Assembly: GCF_031455195.1 (NCBI RefSeq)
Contig: NZ_JAVDSH010000010.1
Location: forward strand, 124,001-188,000
From: Arthrobacter nitroguajacolicus_D
GTDB lineage: Bacteria; Actinomycetota; Actinomycetes; Actinomycetales; Micrococcaceae
Length of the DNA: 64,000 nucleotides
Direction: 5' to 3'
The notes under the pieces are model-generated. The model was given only the letters and a program-made list of their open reading frames with translations. It searched no databases and was not told the DNA's origin. Below, piece by piece: positions 16,596 to 24,438 of the stretch; position 1 is the first letter of the stretch, and every line of letters begins with the position of its first letter. Made by a program: the position numbers and the translations under genes.

Positions 16596-16942
16596 GCGTT
16601 CTCCCTCTCCTTCTCGCGCTGCCGGGCGGGGATCCGTCCAAGAATGCGCCGGGCGCCGGTGTACAGGACCATAGTGCACAGCACCAGGAAGAAGAGGAAC
16701 ACTGGTTCCTCGATGGGCAACTCCGGAGCGATCAGCAGGCCCGTGGCGATGGTGCCTTCACCGCGCAGGAAGATCCCCAGCCCGATCCCGGCCAGGTCCC
16801 AGGCCAGCAGGAACACAACCCCGACGGCGGTCACGGTCGCTGCCGCTGTGGCATCGCGCCAAAAGAACAACCGAAATCGGTGGTCCAGCAGGAGCATGCA
16901 TCCGATGCCGAGCAGTAGCGAGCCTAGATAGAGGACACCCAT
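16592..16942 (-). CDS. crtYe: C50 carotenoid cyclase subunit CrtYe
   Basis: 116 residues with three hydrophobic spans. It belongs to the lycopene cyclase domain family of heterodimeric actinobacterial cyclases; the diagnostic PELPIEEPVFLFF motif is near residue 75, and a charged C-terminal tail ends in REKEREN. It acts in the membrane together with the CrtYf-like half of the next protein to cyclise a C50 intermediate (flavuxanthin to decaprenoxanthin or sarcinaxanthin, depending on the enzyme). Its ATG shares a base with the crtI stop (TGATG) and its stop overlaps the next GTG. Confidence 0.88.
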   Translation of the reverse strand: MGVLYLGSLLLGIGCMLLLDHRFRLFFWRDATAAATVTAVGVVFLLAWDLAGIGLGIFLRGEGTIATGLLIAPELPIEEPVFLFFLVLCTMVLYTGARRILGRIPARQREKERENA

Positions 16943-18594
16943 CAGCCAATCCTGCTAGCTACTGGCCTCACAGTGGTAGGGCCTGGGCTGTGGTCTCCGC
17001 GGATACGCTTCAGCACCAGCTCGGCGCTGATGAGGCACATGGGAACACCTACGCCCGGCGCGGTGGTGGCCCCTGCGTAGTAGAGGCCGCGGACGCGCTT
17101 GGAGGCGTTCTGCGCCCGGAACATGGCGCTCTGGCGAAGCGTATGTGCCGGTCCCAGCATGCCGCCGCGCCAGGAGTTGTAGTCGCGGGCGAAGTCGGCC
17201 GGACCGATGGTGTGCCGTACGACGATGCGTTCGTGGAGGTCGGGGACGCCCGCCCACTGGGCGATCTGGTCGATGGCGGCGTCGGCGGCCTGCTCTATCA
17301 GCGCATCGCCCGTGCCGTCCGGGCCCCCTGCCCCGAGTGTGGGATCGGCGGGAACGGGAACAAGGACAAAGAGATTCTCGTGACCCTGCGGGGCGACGCC
17401 GGGATCGGTGGCACTGGGTTTGCAGACGTAGATCGACGCCGGGTCCGGAATGCGGGTTTCCTCACCGAAGATCGAGGCGAAATTTGCCTCCCAATCCCGG
17501 GTGAAGAACAAGGAATGGTGCGGCATCTGCGGCAAAGTTCCTTTGACGCCCAGCATCACCAGGACGGCGCCCGGCCCGCTGGTGCGGCTTTGCCAATACT
17601 TCCTGTCGTAGCTCCGGTCCCTGACGCCAAGGAGTTGGGTTTCGGTGTGGTGCAGGTCAGCGCCGGACACAACCTGGTCCGCAACGCTGTAGTGCTCGGC
17701 TCCTGAGTTGTCGCGCCATTTCACGCCGGTTACTTCCCGGCTGTCCTTGCCGGTAAAAGGGGTGGGGAGCTTCAGCCCGTCGAAGCGGCCCACCTTCTTT
17801 GTCCGGGTTGCCTCCCGCGTAGTGATCTTGAGGGCTTCAGCGCCCGTGTGGATCCGAACCCCGGCGTCGGTGGCCAAGGCTTCGAGGCGCTCCACCAGCT
17901 CCCGGAACCCGCCCATGGGGTACTGCACTCCGTCGCCAAGGTCCAGGGCGCTCATCAAGTGGTACATCGCGGGAGCGGCCGAGGGATTGGTGCCGAGGAA
18001 CACAGCCGGATATCCAAGCACCTGCCGCAGTACCGGATGCTGGAACCGTTGGGAAACGTACTTGTCCAACGGCGTCAGCAGGAGCTGCGCCAGCCTGGGA
18101 AGGTTCCGCAAGACCTCCGGGTGCAGCAACTCCTGAAGCCTGGTGAACGGGTTGTACAGGAAAAAACGTTCTGCCATGTCCGTGGTGTGCCGGGCCGAAG
18201 CAAGGTAGGCGGACAACTCTTTGGCACTTCCGGGCTCGACCCTTTCGAAGGTGTCCAAAACCTGTTCGCTGCCCAAGGGGACCGTCAGCGGATCCGGCGT
18301 TACGCCGTCGTGGCCCGGTTCGCTGAAGACACGGTACGCGGGGCTGAGCGTGCGCAGGTCGAGCTGTTCGGCGGCGCTGGTCCCCAGGAGCTTGAAGAAA
18401 TGGTCGAAAACGCCGGGCATGAGGTACCAGGACGGGCCGGTGTCGAAACGGAAGCCGTCCCGCTCCAGGCTGCCCGCCCGGCCGCCAACGTGGTCCCGCT
18501 GCTCAAGGAGCTGAACCTCGTGTCCTTCATGGGCGAGAAGTGCGGCGGTGGCAAGCCCGGCGATGCCACCGCCGATCACTACTGTCCGGGTCAT
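16942..18594 (-). CDS. crtI: Phytoene desaturase CrtI
   Basis: 550 residues, normal for bacterial four-step phytoene desaturases. The N-terminal dinucleotide-binding fold is VVIGGGIAGLATAALLAHEG, followed by QRDHVGGRAGSLERDGFRFD then TGPSW. The C-terminal FAD-contact signature is GLYYAGATTAPGVGVPMCLI. It converts colourless phytoene into lycopene using FAD and an electron acceptor, at the membrane. The start overlaps the crtB stop by four bases. Substrate (C40) is assumed from the neighbouring crtB and crtE. Confidence 0.93.
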   Translation of the reverse strand: MTRTVVIGGGIAGLATAALLAHEGHEVQLLEQRDHVGGRAGSLERDGFRFDTGPSWYLMPGVFDHFFKLLGTSAAEQLDLRTLSPAYRVFSEPGHDGVTPDPLTVPLGSEQVLDTFERVEPGSAKELSAYLASARHTTDMAERFFLYNPFTRLQELLHPEVLRNLPRLAQLLLTPLDKYVSQRFQHPVLRQVLGYPAVFLGTNPSAAPAMYHLMSALDLGDGVQYPMGGFRELVERLEALATDAGVRIHTGAEALKITTREATRTKKVGRFDGLKLPTPFTGKDSREVTGVKWRDNSGAEHYSVADQVVSGADLHHTETQLLGVRDRSYDRKYWQSRTSGPGAVLVMLGVKGTLPQMPHHSLFFTRDWEANFASIFGEETRIPDPASIYVCKPSATDPGVAPQGHENLFVLVPVPADPTLGAGGPDGTGDALIEQAADAAIDQIAQWAGVPDLHERIVVRHTIGPADFARDYNSWRGGMLGPAHTLRQSAMFRAQNASKRVRGLYYAGATTAPGVGVPMCLISAELVLKRIRGDHSPGPTTVRPVASRIG

Positions 18595-19496
18595 CGGCGG
18601 AGCTCCATCCAGGTTGAGGCGATCGCTCGGGCGGCGAGCCCGGCTTTGACTGTGTCCGGCACGCGGACCCGCGAACGGTACAGTTCGTCCACTGTTGTTT
18701 GCTCGATCCTGTCCGTCAGGGCCGCGAACAGGGCCAGTGCGCTGCGGACAGCTGCCCGGGCGTCACGTGGCAGAAGGGGAATAACCGCGTTGGCGTCGGC
18801 AAGTTGCCCGCGGATGGTCCGGACCCATTCCATTCGGTCCCGGTCCTCAAGATGGTCGGCAGTACCAAGGTAGTTGCGACCAAGGCGTGCGGTATCGTCG
18901 GCCAGGTCCCGAAGGAAGTTGATGTTTTGGAACGCAGCCCCCAACTGGCTGGCGCCATGCTGCAGGGCCGAGCGGTCGTCGTCGTCGGTGTCCTGCCCGC
19001 GCATGAACACTTGCAGGCACATCAACCCCACAACCTCAGCGGAGCCGTGGACGTAGCCCTGGTGGGCGTCGGCATCGAACCGCAGCGGCACAGCCGGTGC
19101 GGCGGTGTGCTCGCCAAGGTCGGTGCGCATGGAGTCGAAGAAGGGGTTGATAAGTACCGCATCAATCCCGGCCTCACGCGCAGTTTGGGCGAACGCGTGG
19201 ATGATCAGGTCGCTGCTGTAACCGATCTTGATGGCGCGGTGGGTTTCATCGATGAAGTGGTCCAGCGCGTCGCTCTGCTCCTGGTAACTGAGTCCAGCCT
19301 CCGCGGTGACCCCATCCACCAGCTCATCGGCCACCCGCACCAGGGCGTATATGTTGCGGACATGCTGGCGGTGCCGTGACCCCAGCAATCTGCAGGCGAG
19401 GCCAAATGAAGTGGAATAGGCGGCGATGACCTGGTTCGCCGCGCGTTCGGCGGTCCGCGTGAAATGGGTGAACGAGGTGTCCATGGCGACGCTCAT
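18591..19496 (-). CDS. crtB: Phytoene synthase CrtB
   Basis: 301 residues of the squalene/phytoene synthase family. It contains YSTSFGLACRLL, the first Asp-rich motif VADELVD, the region YVHGSAEVVGLMCL, and the second motif FQNINFLRDLADDTARLGRN then YLG. It condenses two geranylgeranyl diphosphates to phytoene. An unusual point is VADELVD in place of the more common RRTDELVD, and YVHGSAEVVG in place of YCYxVAG, as in other actinobacterial enzymes. The start overlaps the crtE stop by ATGA. Confidence 0.92.
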   Translation of the reverse strand: MSVAMDTSFTHFTRTAERAANQVIAAYSTSFGLACRLLGSRHRQHVRNIYALVRVADELVDGVTAEAGLSYQEQSDALDHFIDETHRAIKIGYSSDLIIHAFAQTAREAGIDAVLINPFFDSMRTDLGEHTAAPAVPLRFDADAHQGYVHGSAEVVGLMCLQVFMRGQDTDDDDRSALQHGASQLGAAFQNINFLRDLADDTARLGRNYLGTADHLEDRDRMEWVRTIRGQLADANAVIPLLPRDARAAVRSALALFAALTDRIEQTTVDELYRSRVRVPDTVKAGLAARAIASTWMELRR

Positions 19497-20578
19497 GATT
19501 GCCGTCCTTCCAGTTGTCCCGCAAGATCCAGCAGGACGTTGCGGGCGCCCGGCGGAACCTGTGAATCGGGACTGGTCAGCAGGTGGTTGAAGGCCTCCAT
19601 TTGTTCACTGATCAGGGATTGGACGAACCCCTCCGCTCCGCAGTCGGTCAGTTGCCGCCGGACATGGTGGGCCTCCGCGCCACTGAGCTCGGGCAGCCCG
19701 AAGAAGGGCTCGATGTCCGCCCAGCTGCTGGTGCTCCGGGCGTGCGCGATGATAGCCGTTTGCTTGCCTTCCCTGAGGTCCGAAAAAGGATCCTTGCCGT
19801 GACGGCGCGGATCCCCGAAGGTCGACAGGAGGTCGTCCTGAAGCTGGAACGCGAGTCCCAGATGCTTGCCTGCTGTGGCGAGCGCTGTTTCGACGGCGAA
19901 GTCCGCACCGGCCAGCGCTGCGGCCGCGCGCAACGGGAGCTCGAAAGTGTAGGTGGCGGTCTTGTAGCCGCACATCATCAGGATGGTCTCAAGCTCAGGG
20001 GTGACGATGCCGTCTCCCAGGCCCACATCAAGCTGCTCGCCTGCCACGGTCTCGTTGATGGTGTGTTCCAGGAGATCGAGCAGGCGAAGCCGTAGTTGGT
20101 GCTGCAGGTCGGCACGGGCGAAGGCTTGGTGCGTGGCGGCGAGCAGCATGTCGCCCATCAGGATGCCGCCGGTCTGGGCCCAGTGGAGGGCGCCATCGGG
20201 CCGGGGAAGCTCTCCGGCTTCGGCCAAGAGGGAACCGATCAGGTTGGGATGCCCGCGACGGACCAGGTCGCCGTCAATCACGTCGTCGTGCAGCAGGAAG
20301 GCGTAGTGGAGCAACTCTATGGCTGCAGCGATGCTGATGGCGGTCTCGCGCTGCCGCGGGTTCCCCTGCTGGAGGGAATCGTAGGTTTCCATGAGGAGGA
20401 GCGGCCTGACGAACTTGCCGCCCAGGACATTCTTGCCCGCCAGTGTCCAAAGGTGGGCGAAGTCCGGACCGTAGGCCGTAGCGGCGCTGGTCCGTTTGCC
20501 GATGAGGCCGGTGAGCTCATTCTCGATGGCCGTGCAGAGATCGGTTCGGCTGCGCACAGTTCCGGAGGTGATGGTCAT
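19493..20578 (-). CDS. crtE: Geranylgeranyl diphosphate synthase CrtE
   Basis: 361 residues from the ATG at 20578, which overlaps the idi stop (ATGA); the frame is open further upstream but that part is antisense-like. It has the trans-prenyltransferase motifs: GGKFVRPLLL, first Asp-rich motif HDDVIDGDLVRRG, and second motif QLQDDLLSTFGD. It makes the C20 diphosphate used by CrtB and possibly the C5 donor pool usage by the elongase. Final product length is inferred from the cluster. Confidence 0.92.
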   Translation of the reverse strand: MTITSGTVRSRTDLCTAIENELTGLIGKRTSAATAYGPDFAHLWTLAGKNVLGGKFVRPLLLMETYDSLQQGNPRQRETAISIAAAIELLHYAFLLHDDVIDGDLVRRGHPNLIGSLLAEAGELPRPDGALHWAQTGGILMGDMLLAATHQAFARADLQHQLRLRLLDLLEHTINETVAGEQLDVGLGDGIVTPELETILMMCGYKTATYTFELPLRAAAALAGADFAVETALATAGKHLGLAFQLQDDLLSTFGDPRRHGKDPFSDLREGKQTAIIAHARSTSSWADIEPFFGLPELSGAEAHHVRRQLTDCGAEGFVQSLISEQMEAFNHLLTSPDSQVPPGARNVLLDLAGQLEGRQS

Positions 20579-21129
20579 GCCTCGGCACCCGCCGCGAGGG
20601 GGAGGGCCCGGGCCTCGAGGAGTTGCGGGAATTGCATGCCGAGCCAGGGGCTGAAGGCCGAGGGCGTGTGTTCCAGGGCTTCGGACAGCAAAGCGGGCGA
20701 TATCCAGGCCCAGTCGGCCACTTCGGCGGGATTGGGCTGGAGGGTGCCACTGATCCGGGCCATGTAGACGGGGCAGACTTCGTTTTCCACGATTCCTGTG
20801 GGGTCGACTGCCCGGTAGCGGAAGTGGGGGAGGGCGGGCGCGATCCGGTTGGCGTCCACCCCGAGTTCGAACCGTGCGCGCCGCATGATGGCCTCTTCGA
20901 AGTCTTCGCCCGGTCCGGGGTGGCCGCAGAAGCTGTTGGTCCACACGCTGGGCCAAGTCTTCTTCTCGGGTGAGCGCCGGGTTAGGAGGACTTCGCCCGC
21001 CTCGTTGAGCAAGTAGCAGGAGAACGCCAGGTGCAGGGGAGTGTCCCGGGTGTGCACGGTGGCTTTGGGAGCCTCTCCGATAGGGGTGCCGGCGTCGTCA
21101 AGGAGGACGACCATCTCTGTCGCGTTCAC
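20575..21129 (-). CDS. idi: Isopentenyl-diphosphate delta-isomerase, type I
   Basis: 184 residues starting with GTG at 21129, preceded by GGGAAGG. The Nudix-like type I fold is clear: HLAFSCYLLNEAGEVLLTRR, WTNSFCGHPGPGEDFEEAIM with the catalytic Cys in NSFCGHP, and the Glu pair in VENEVCPVYMA. It interconverts IPP and DMAPP, supplying DMAPP for both CrtE and the lycopene elongase. First gene of the crt operon; the promoter lies in the 96-base gap to the divergent MarR gene. Confidence 0.93.
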   Translation of the reverse strand: MNATEMVVLLDDAGTPIGEAPKATVHTRDTPLHLAFSCYLLNEAGEVLLTRRSPEKKTWPSVWTNSFCGHPGPGEDFEEAIMRRARFELGVDANRIAPALPHFRYRAVDPTGIVENEVCPVYMARISGTLQPNPAEVADWAWISPALLSEALEHTPSAFSPWLGMQFPQLLEARALPLAAGAEA

Positions 21130-21225
21130 TTTTCGCCTTCCCTCGGAACAAAGTCAATGACCAACATTGCTAGACAAGCTAGAAGAAAGGCTACCATGTA
21201 GGAAGTTGGGTGTAACATACTCAAC
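21130..21225. promoter_or_regulatory. Divergent crt operon / MarR promoter region with GCTAG repeat
   Basis: The 96-base intergenic region is the only place where the crt operon can be transcribed from. GCTAG-ACAA-GCTAG at 21169-21182 is the main repeated structure and lies roughly midway between the two start codons. TTGCTA (21167) and TACCAT (21192) may form a weak plus-strand promoter. Expected role: binding site of the adjacent MarR regulator, as known for CrtR of corynebacteria. Confidence 0.5.
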
Positions 21226-21789
21226 ATGTCCAAACCTGAAGAAATCGACGCCTCGGTTTCCTCGGGCATTTACAAGCTGGAGTCCAACGATCCCCACCAG
21301 GAACTTGTGGACCGTTCGGGACTCTCCGAGTCCGATATCCAGCAGATCAACGAGCTCATGGCGGCACTCGGGCGGTTGCGCGAAGCCGAAGAGCGCCTCT
21401 CCGACGCTTCCCGGATCTATATGAAGCTCAACCAGTCAGACATGCGTGCGCTGCACTACCTGATCGTCTGCGCTAACCATGGCGTGATTGCCACACCCGG
21501 CGCAATAGCGGCACACCTTCACATTTCGACGGCGTCAACCACCAAGCTGCTTGACCGGCTGGAACGCGCGGGCCACATCTCCCGCCGTGCGCACCCCTCC
21601 GATCGCAGGGCGCTCGCCATTGAAATCACACCCGAAACCCACGAAGCCGCGATGCGGACGGTGGGCCGGCAGCAAGCCAAGCGCTTCCTGGCCGCAGCCC
21701 GCCTCACTCCCGCCGAACGGGAGACAGTGATGCGGTTCCTGGAGGACATGGCCCGGGAGGTCGAACCCGGCGAATTCTTGCCCGGCTAA
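21226..21789 (+). CDS. MarR-family regulator, probable CrtR-like carotenoid repressor
   Basis: 187 residues. An N-terminal helical extension of about 45 residues leads into the winged helix: MRALHYLIVCANHGVIATPG, recognition helix AAHLHISTASTTKLLDRLER, and wing GHISRRAHPSDRRALAIEI. It is divergent from idi-crtE. In Corynebacterium glutamicum a MarR protein (CrtR), divergent from crtE, represses the carotenoid operon and is released by geranylgeranyl diphosphate. Position and family make the same role likely here. It is only distantly similar to the MarR protein at 14871. Confidence 0.85.
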   Translation: MSKPEEIDASVSSGIYKLESNDPHQELVDRSGLSESDIQQINELMAALGRLREAEERLSDASRIYMKLNQSDMRALHYLIVCANHGVIATPGAIAAHLHISTASTTKLLDRLERAGHISRRAHPSDRRALAIEITPETHEAAMRTVGRQQAKRFLAAARLTPAERETVMRFLEDMAREVEPGEFLPG

Positions 21790-21914
21790 TACCAGTACGG
21801 CAGGTACCAACGTCCCACGATTCGTTCTGTAAGATTCGTGACAAGGCCCACATGTTTATGGGTTCGGCAGGTGTCTGGCGTCGCCAGCGGGGGATTCACA
21901 TAAAGGAATAATCG

Positions 21915-23021
21915 ATGGCTCAAGAAGAGGGCTCACCCTCACCGGACCGCGGTGCTGATGGCCCGCGCCATGAAGTCTCAGCGGCTGCCCCTCAAGGCAC
22001 TGGCGCGACCATGCGCGAGCAGGTGCTGGACATTATCGGAGCCATCCTGGCCGACACTGATCCCGGCAGCGCAGAGGTCCGGAACAGGCTCCGCGAGTTG
22101 GTGGACGCCCATCCCGACAACCCCGCAGGCGCCCTCCTGGAACACCTGTTGGAGACAAGGAAAACACCGGCCTCGGGCACCAAGGTCCCTGTCCAACGTG
22201 AGCCAGCCAGCCTGCACATGGAATCCTCGGACATTGCACGGACCGTTTCCGTCCCCGTCAGCCACGAGATCCGCGAGAGCATCCAGGCGGTCCTCGCGGA
22301 CAAGCTCCTGCTGACGGCATTCCAACCCGTCCATGCCCTGCCAACAGGCGAAGTGGTGGGCGTAGAAGCTCTGACCCGCTTCGTTGGCGAGGACGGTGCC
22401 GGCGCGGACGTTTGGTTCAGCGAGGCAGCGGCAGCAGGACTGGGTACCGAACTGGAGATCGCCGCGCTGCACTGCGCCCTGACCGCTGCGCACGAGGTCC
22501 CGGAGGACATGTCCGTCGCGCTGAACCTCACTCCGGCAACGTCGATTGACCCCCGGGTGCGGAACCTGCTGGCCGCAGCTGCCCTGGCCCCCGAGCGCAT
22601 CATCGTTGAGCTTACCGGCAGCCTGGAAGACGCCGGTGGGCACTCCGGCGCTGATGGGCTGGGGCCTCTCAGGGCCCTGGGACTTCGGCTTGCGGTCAGC
22701 GCGTCGGGCGCTGCCTTGGTGTCCTTGGACAGGGTTGAGCAACTGCGCCCGGACATCATCAAGCTCGACCGACACCTCATTGAAGGCATCGAAGGCAGCG
22801 CAGGGCAGAAGATCCGCGCGCGGGCCATCGTGGAGCTTGCCAGGGACATCGGCGCCAGCGTCATCGCGGAAGGCATCGAAACCGCGGCCGAACTTGAAGA
22901 AGTCACCGCGTTGAACGTCACCGCTGCGCAGGGGTACCTTCTGGGGCGCCCTTCCGTCCATCCGCTGGACTGGTCAACGTGGAGCATCCGCGCGCAGACC
23001 GAAGCGCAGCCCGCCGGCTGA
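21915..23021 (+). CDS. Degenerate EAL-domain protein
   Basis: 368 residues. About 115 N-terminal residues are of unknown fold and polar. From there an EAL domain is visible: LTAFQPVHALPTGEVVGVEALTRF, ALNLTPATSID, IVELTGS, then IIKLDR, VIAEGIET and AAQGYLLGRP. The signature DDFGTG motif is replaced by VSASGA, so the metal-binding Asp pair needed for cyclic-di-GMP hydrolysis is missing; the TE of the usual ELTE is also altered. It is therefore more likely a binding or protein-interaction module than an active phosphodiesterase. No membrane segment or GGDEF domain is seen. Its context gives no clear partner. Confidence 0.8.
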   Translation: MAQEEGSPSPDRGADGPRHEVSAAAPQGTGATMREQVLDIIGAILADTDPGSAEVRNRLRELVDAHPDNPAGALLEHLLETRKTPASGTKVPVQREPASLHMESSDIARTVSVPVSHEIRESIQAVLADKLLLTAFQPVHALPTGEVVGVEALTRFVGEDGAGADVWFSEAAAAGLGTELEIAALHCALTAAHEVPEDMSVALNLTPATSIDPRVRNLLAAAALAPERIIVELTGSLEDAGGHSGADGLGPLRALGLRLAVSASGAALVSLDRVEQLRPDIIKLDRHLIEGIEGSAGQKIRARAIVELARDIGASVIAEGIETAAELEEVTALNVTAAQGYLLGRPSVHPLDWSTWSIRAQTEAQPAG

Positions 23022-23132
23022 CTGCAAGGCTTTTGGGTGACTCGCGTAAAGTAGCACGCGGGGGTTTGCCGGTCCCAAGAAAACTGGGGACTGCTCAAGC
23101 ATGGACCCACCTAGCCAGGAAGTTCTACGTTG

Positions 23133-24437
23133 ATGGACAGGTTTTTCAGTATTCTCGCGGATTTTCGCAGTAAAGCGTTGCCGGGGAGGTTGCTGGAGCG
23201 TCTCAACACGCCGCGGGGCCTGCTGTGGGGTTTCGTGGTTGTCCACCTGGGCTTCCTGATATTCGCTGCGCTGCTCTCCTTCCGGAACGAAGCCTTCAGC
23301 GACACCTTTATCTACCGTGAATGGGCGCTCGCAGGTTTCAACGAAAGCAACCTCTCGGGCGGCCCGAGCCCCTGGGTCTACCCCATCCTGGCCCTCATCC
23401 CCATGGGCATCGCAGCCGCTGCTGGCGCTGGTCCATTCTTCTTCCTCTGGGTCCTGCTCACCACCATCCTCAACGGCTGGGCGATGCTCAAGCTCACCGA
23501 CCGCGGCCGACGACGCGAGGCCATCCCTGCCGGCTGGTGGTGGCTGTCTTTTGTCCTCCTGATGGGCTGGTTGGGCTTCGCCCGTGTTGATGGGTTGACC
23601 GCCCCGATCGTCCTCGTCGCGCTGGTGTACGGCGTGGCACGGCCCTTCATTGCCTCGGTCCTGCTGGCCATCGGCACCTGGACCAAGGTGTGGCCCGCGG
23701 CCGTCATGCTGGCACTGTTCGCCGTGGTCAAGAACCGCTTGCTGGTTGTGTTGGCAGGAATCACGACGACGGCGGTTGTGGTGGCACTCGCCGCTACGGT
23801 TGGCGCCGTCCCCAAGCTGCTGAACTTCCTGACACAACAGGGCGACCGCGGAATGCAGCTCGAAGCCACCTTCACCACACCCTGGCTGTGGTTGTCGGTG
23901 CTGGGCGTGGGCGACTCCCGGATGTACATGAATACCGACATCAACTCCATGCAGGTGGACGGGCCCGGAACGGCCCTCATGTCCGTGCTGATGCAGCCCC
24001 TCCTGCTGCTTGCCGCGGCCGCTGTGGCCGGGCTGACGTTCTGGGCGCTGCACCAAGGAAAAGTCAGCGGTGGCGTTGACCGCACCGAACTGCTGCTCTC
24101 GGGAGCCTTGACCCTGGTGACGGCCTTCATTGTTTTCAACAAGGTGGGATCCCCGCAGTTCATGGTGTGGCTTGCCCCTGCCGTGGCCGTCGGATTGGCC
24201 CACAACTGGAAGGCGTGGCGCGTCCCGGCCACCATGCTGATAGCGATTGCTGTGGCCACGTTCTTCATCTACCCGTTGTTCTACGATGCGCTGAGCCACA
24301 ACAACCCGCTGATGGCCATGGTGCTGACCATCCGCAACGTGCTCCTGGTGGTCCTCTTCTTCTGGTCCGCCCGCCGCCTGTACTCACTGGGCAGGAAGCC
24401 TTCCGTCGTGACCGCCACCGCGGGCAAGGAGCTCTAA
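23133..24437 (+). CDS. Polytopic membrane glycosyltransferase-like protein (GT87/DUF2029 type), copy 1
   Basis: 434 residues from the ATG at 23133 (AGGAAG about 10 bases before). About ten hydrophobic segments. The first outer loop after span 1 carries SDTFIYREWALAGFN, like the acidic catalytic loop of GT-C enzymes using polyprenyl-phosphate sugars. Later segments RGMQLEATFTTPWLWLSVLG and FNKVGSPQFMVWLAPA are almost identical in the next gene. GT87 enzymes of actinobacteria transfer mannose or arabinose in cell-envelope glycans. Together with the neighbouring paralogue and MptB-like gene this suggests an envelope glycan locus; the sugar is unknown. Confidence 0.82.
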   Translation: MDRFFSILADFRSKALPGRLLERLNTPRGLLWGFVVVHLGFLIFAALLSFRNEAFSDTFIYREWALAGFNESNLSGGPSPWVYPILALIPMGIAAAAGAGPFFFLWVLLTTILNGWAMLKLTDRGRRREAIPAGWWWLSFVLLMGWLGFARVDGLTAPIVLVALVYGVARPFIASVLLAIGTWTKVWPAAVMLALFAVVKNRLLVVLAGITTTAVVVALAATVGAVPKLLNFLTQQGDRGMQLEATFTTPWLWLSVLGVGDSRMYMNTDINSMQVDGPGTALMSVLMQPLLLLAAAAVAGLTFWALHQGKVSGGVDRTELLLSGALTLVTAFIVFNKVGSPQFMVWLAPAVAVGLAHNWKAWRVPATMLIAIAVATFFIYPLFYDALSHNNPLMAMVLTIRNVLLVVLFFWSARRLYSLGRKPSVVTATAGKEL

Positions 24438-24438
24438 A

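Noticed and set aside
14824..16641. 605-codon open frame on the minus strand overlapping the elongase fusion and MarR gene
   Set aside because: It has extreme Arg/Pro/Gly composition, no family likeness, and the other frames encode recognisable proteins. It is a high-GC shadow.
23022..23132. Possible riboswitch before the first glycosyltransferase gene
   Set aside because: Only a weak hairpin (GGTCCC/GGGACT) is visible and no known aptamer pattern matches.
22974..24299. 441-codon open frame antisense to the first glycosyltransferase gene
   Set aside because: Gly/Gln/His-rich shadow of a membrane protein gene; no domain.
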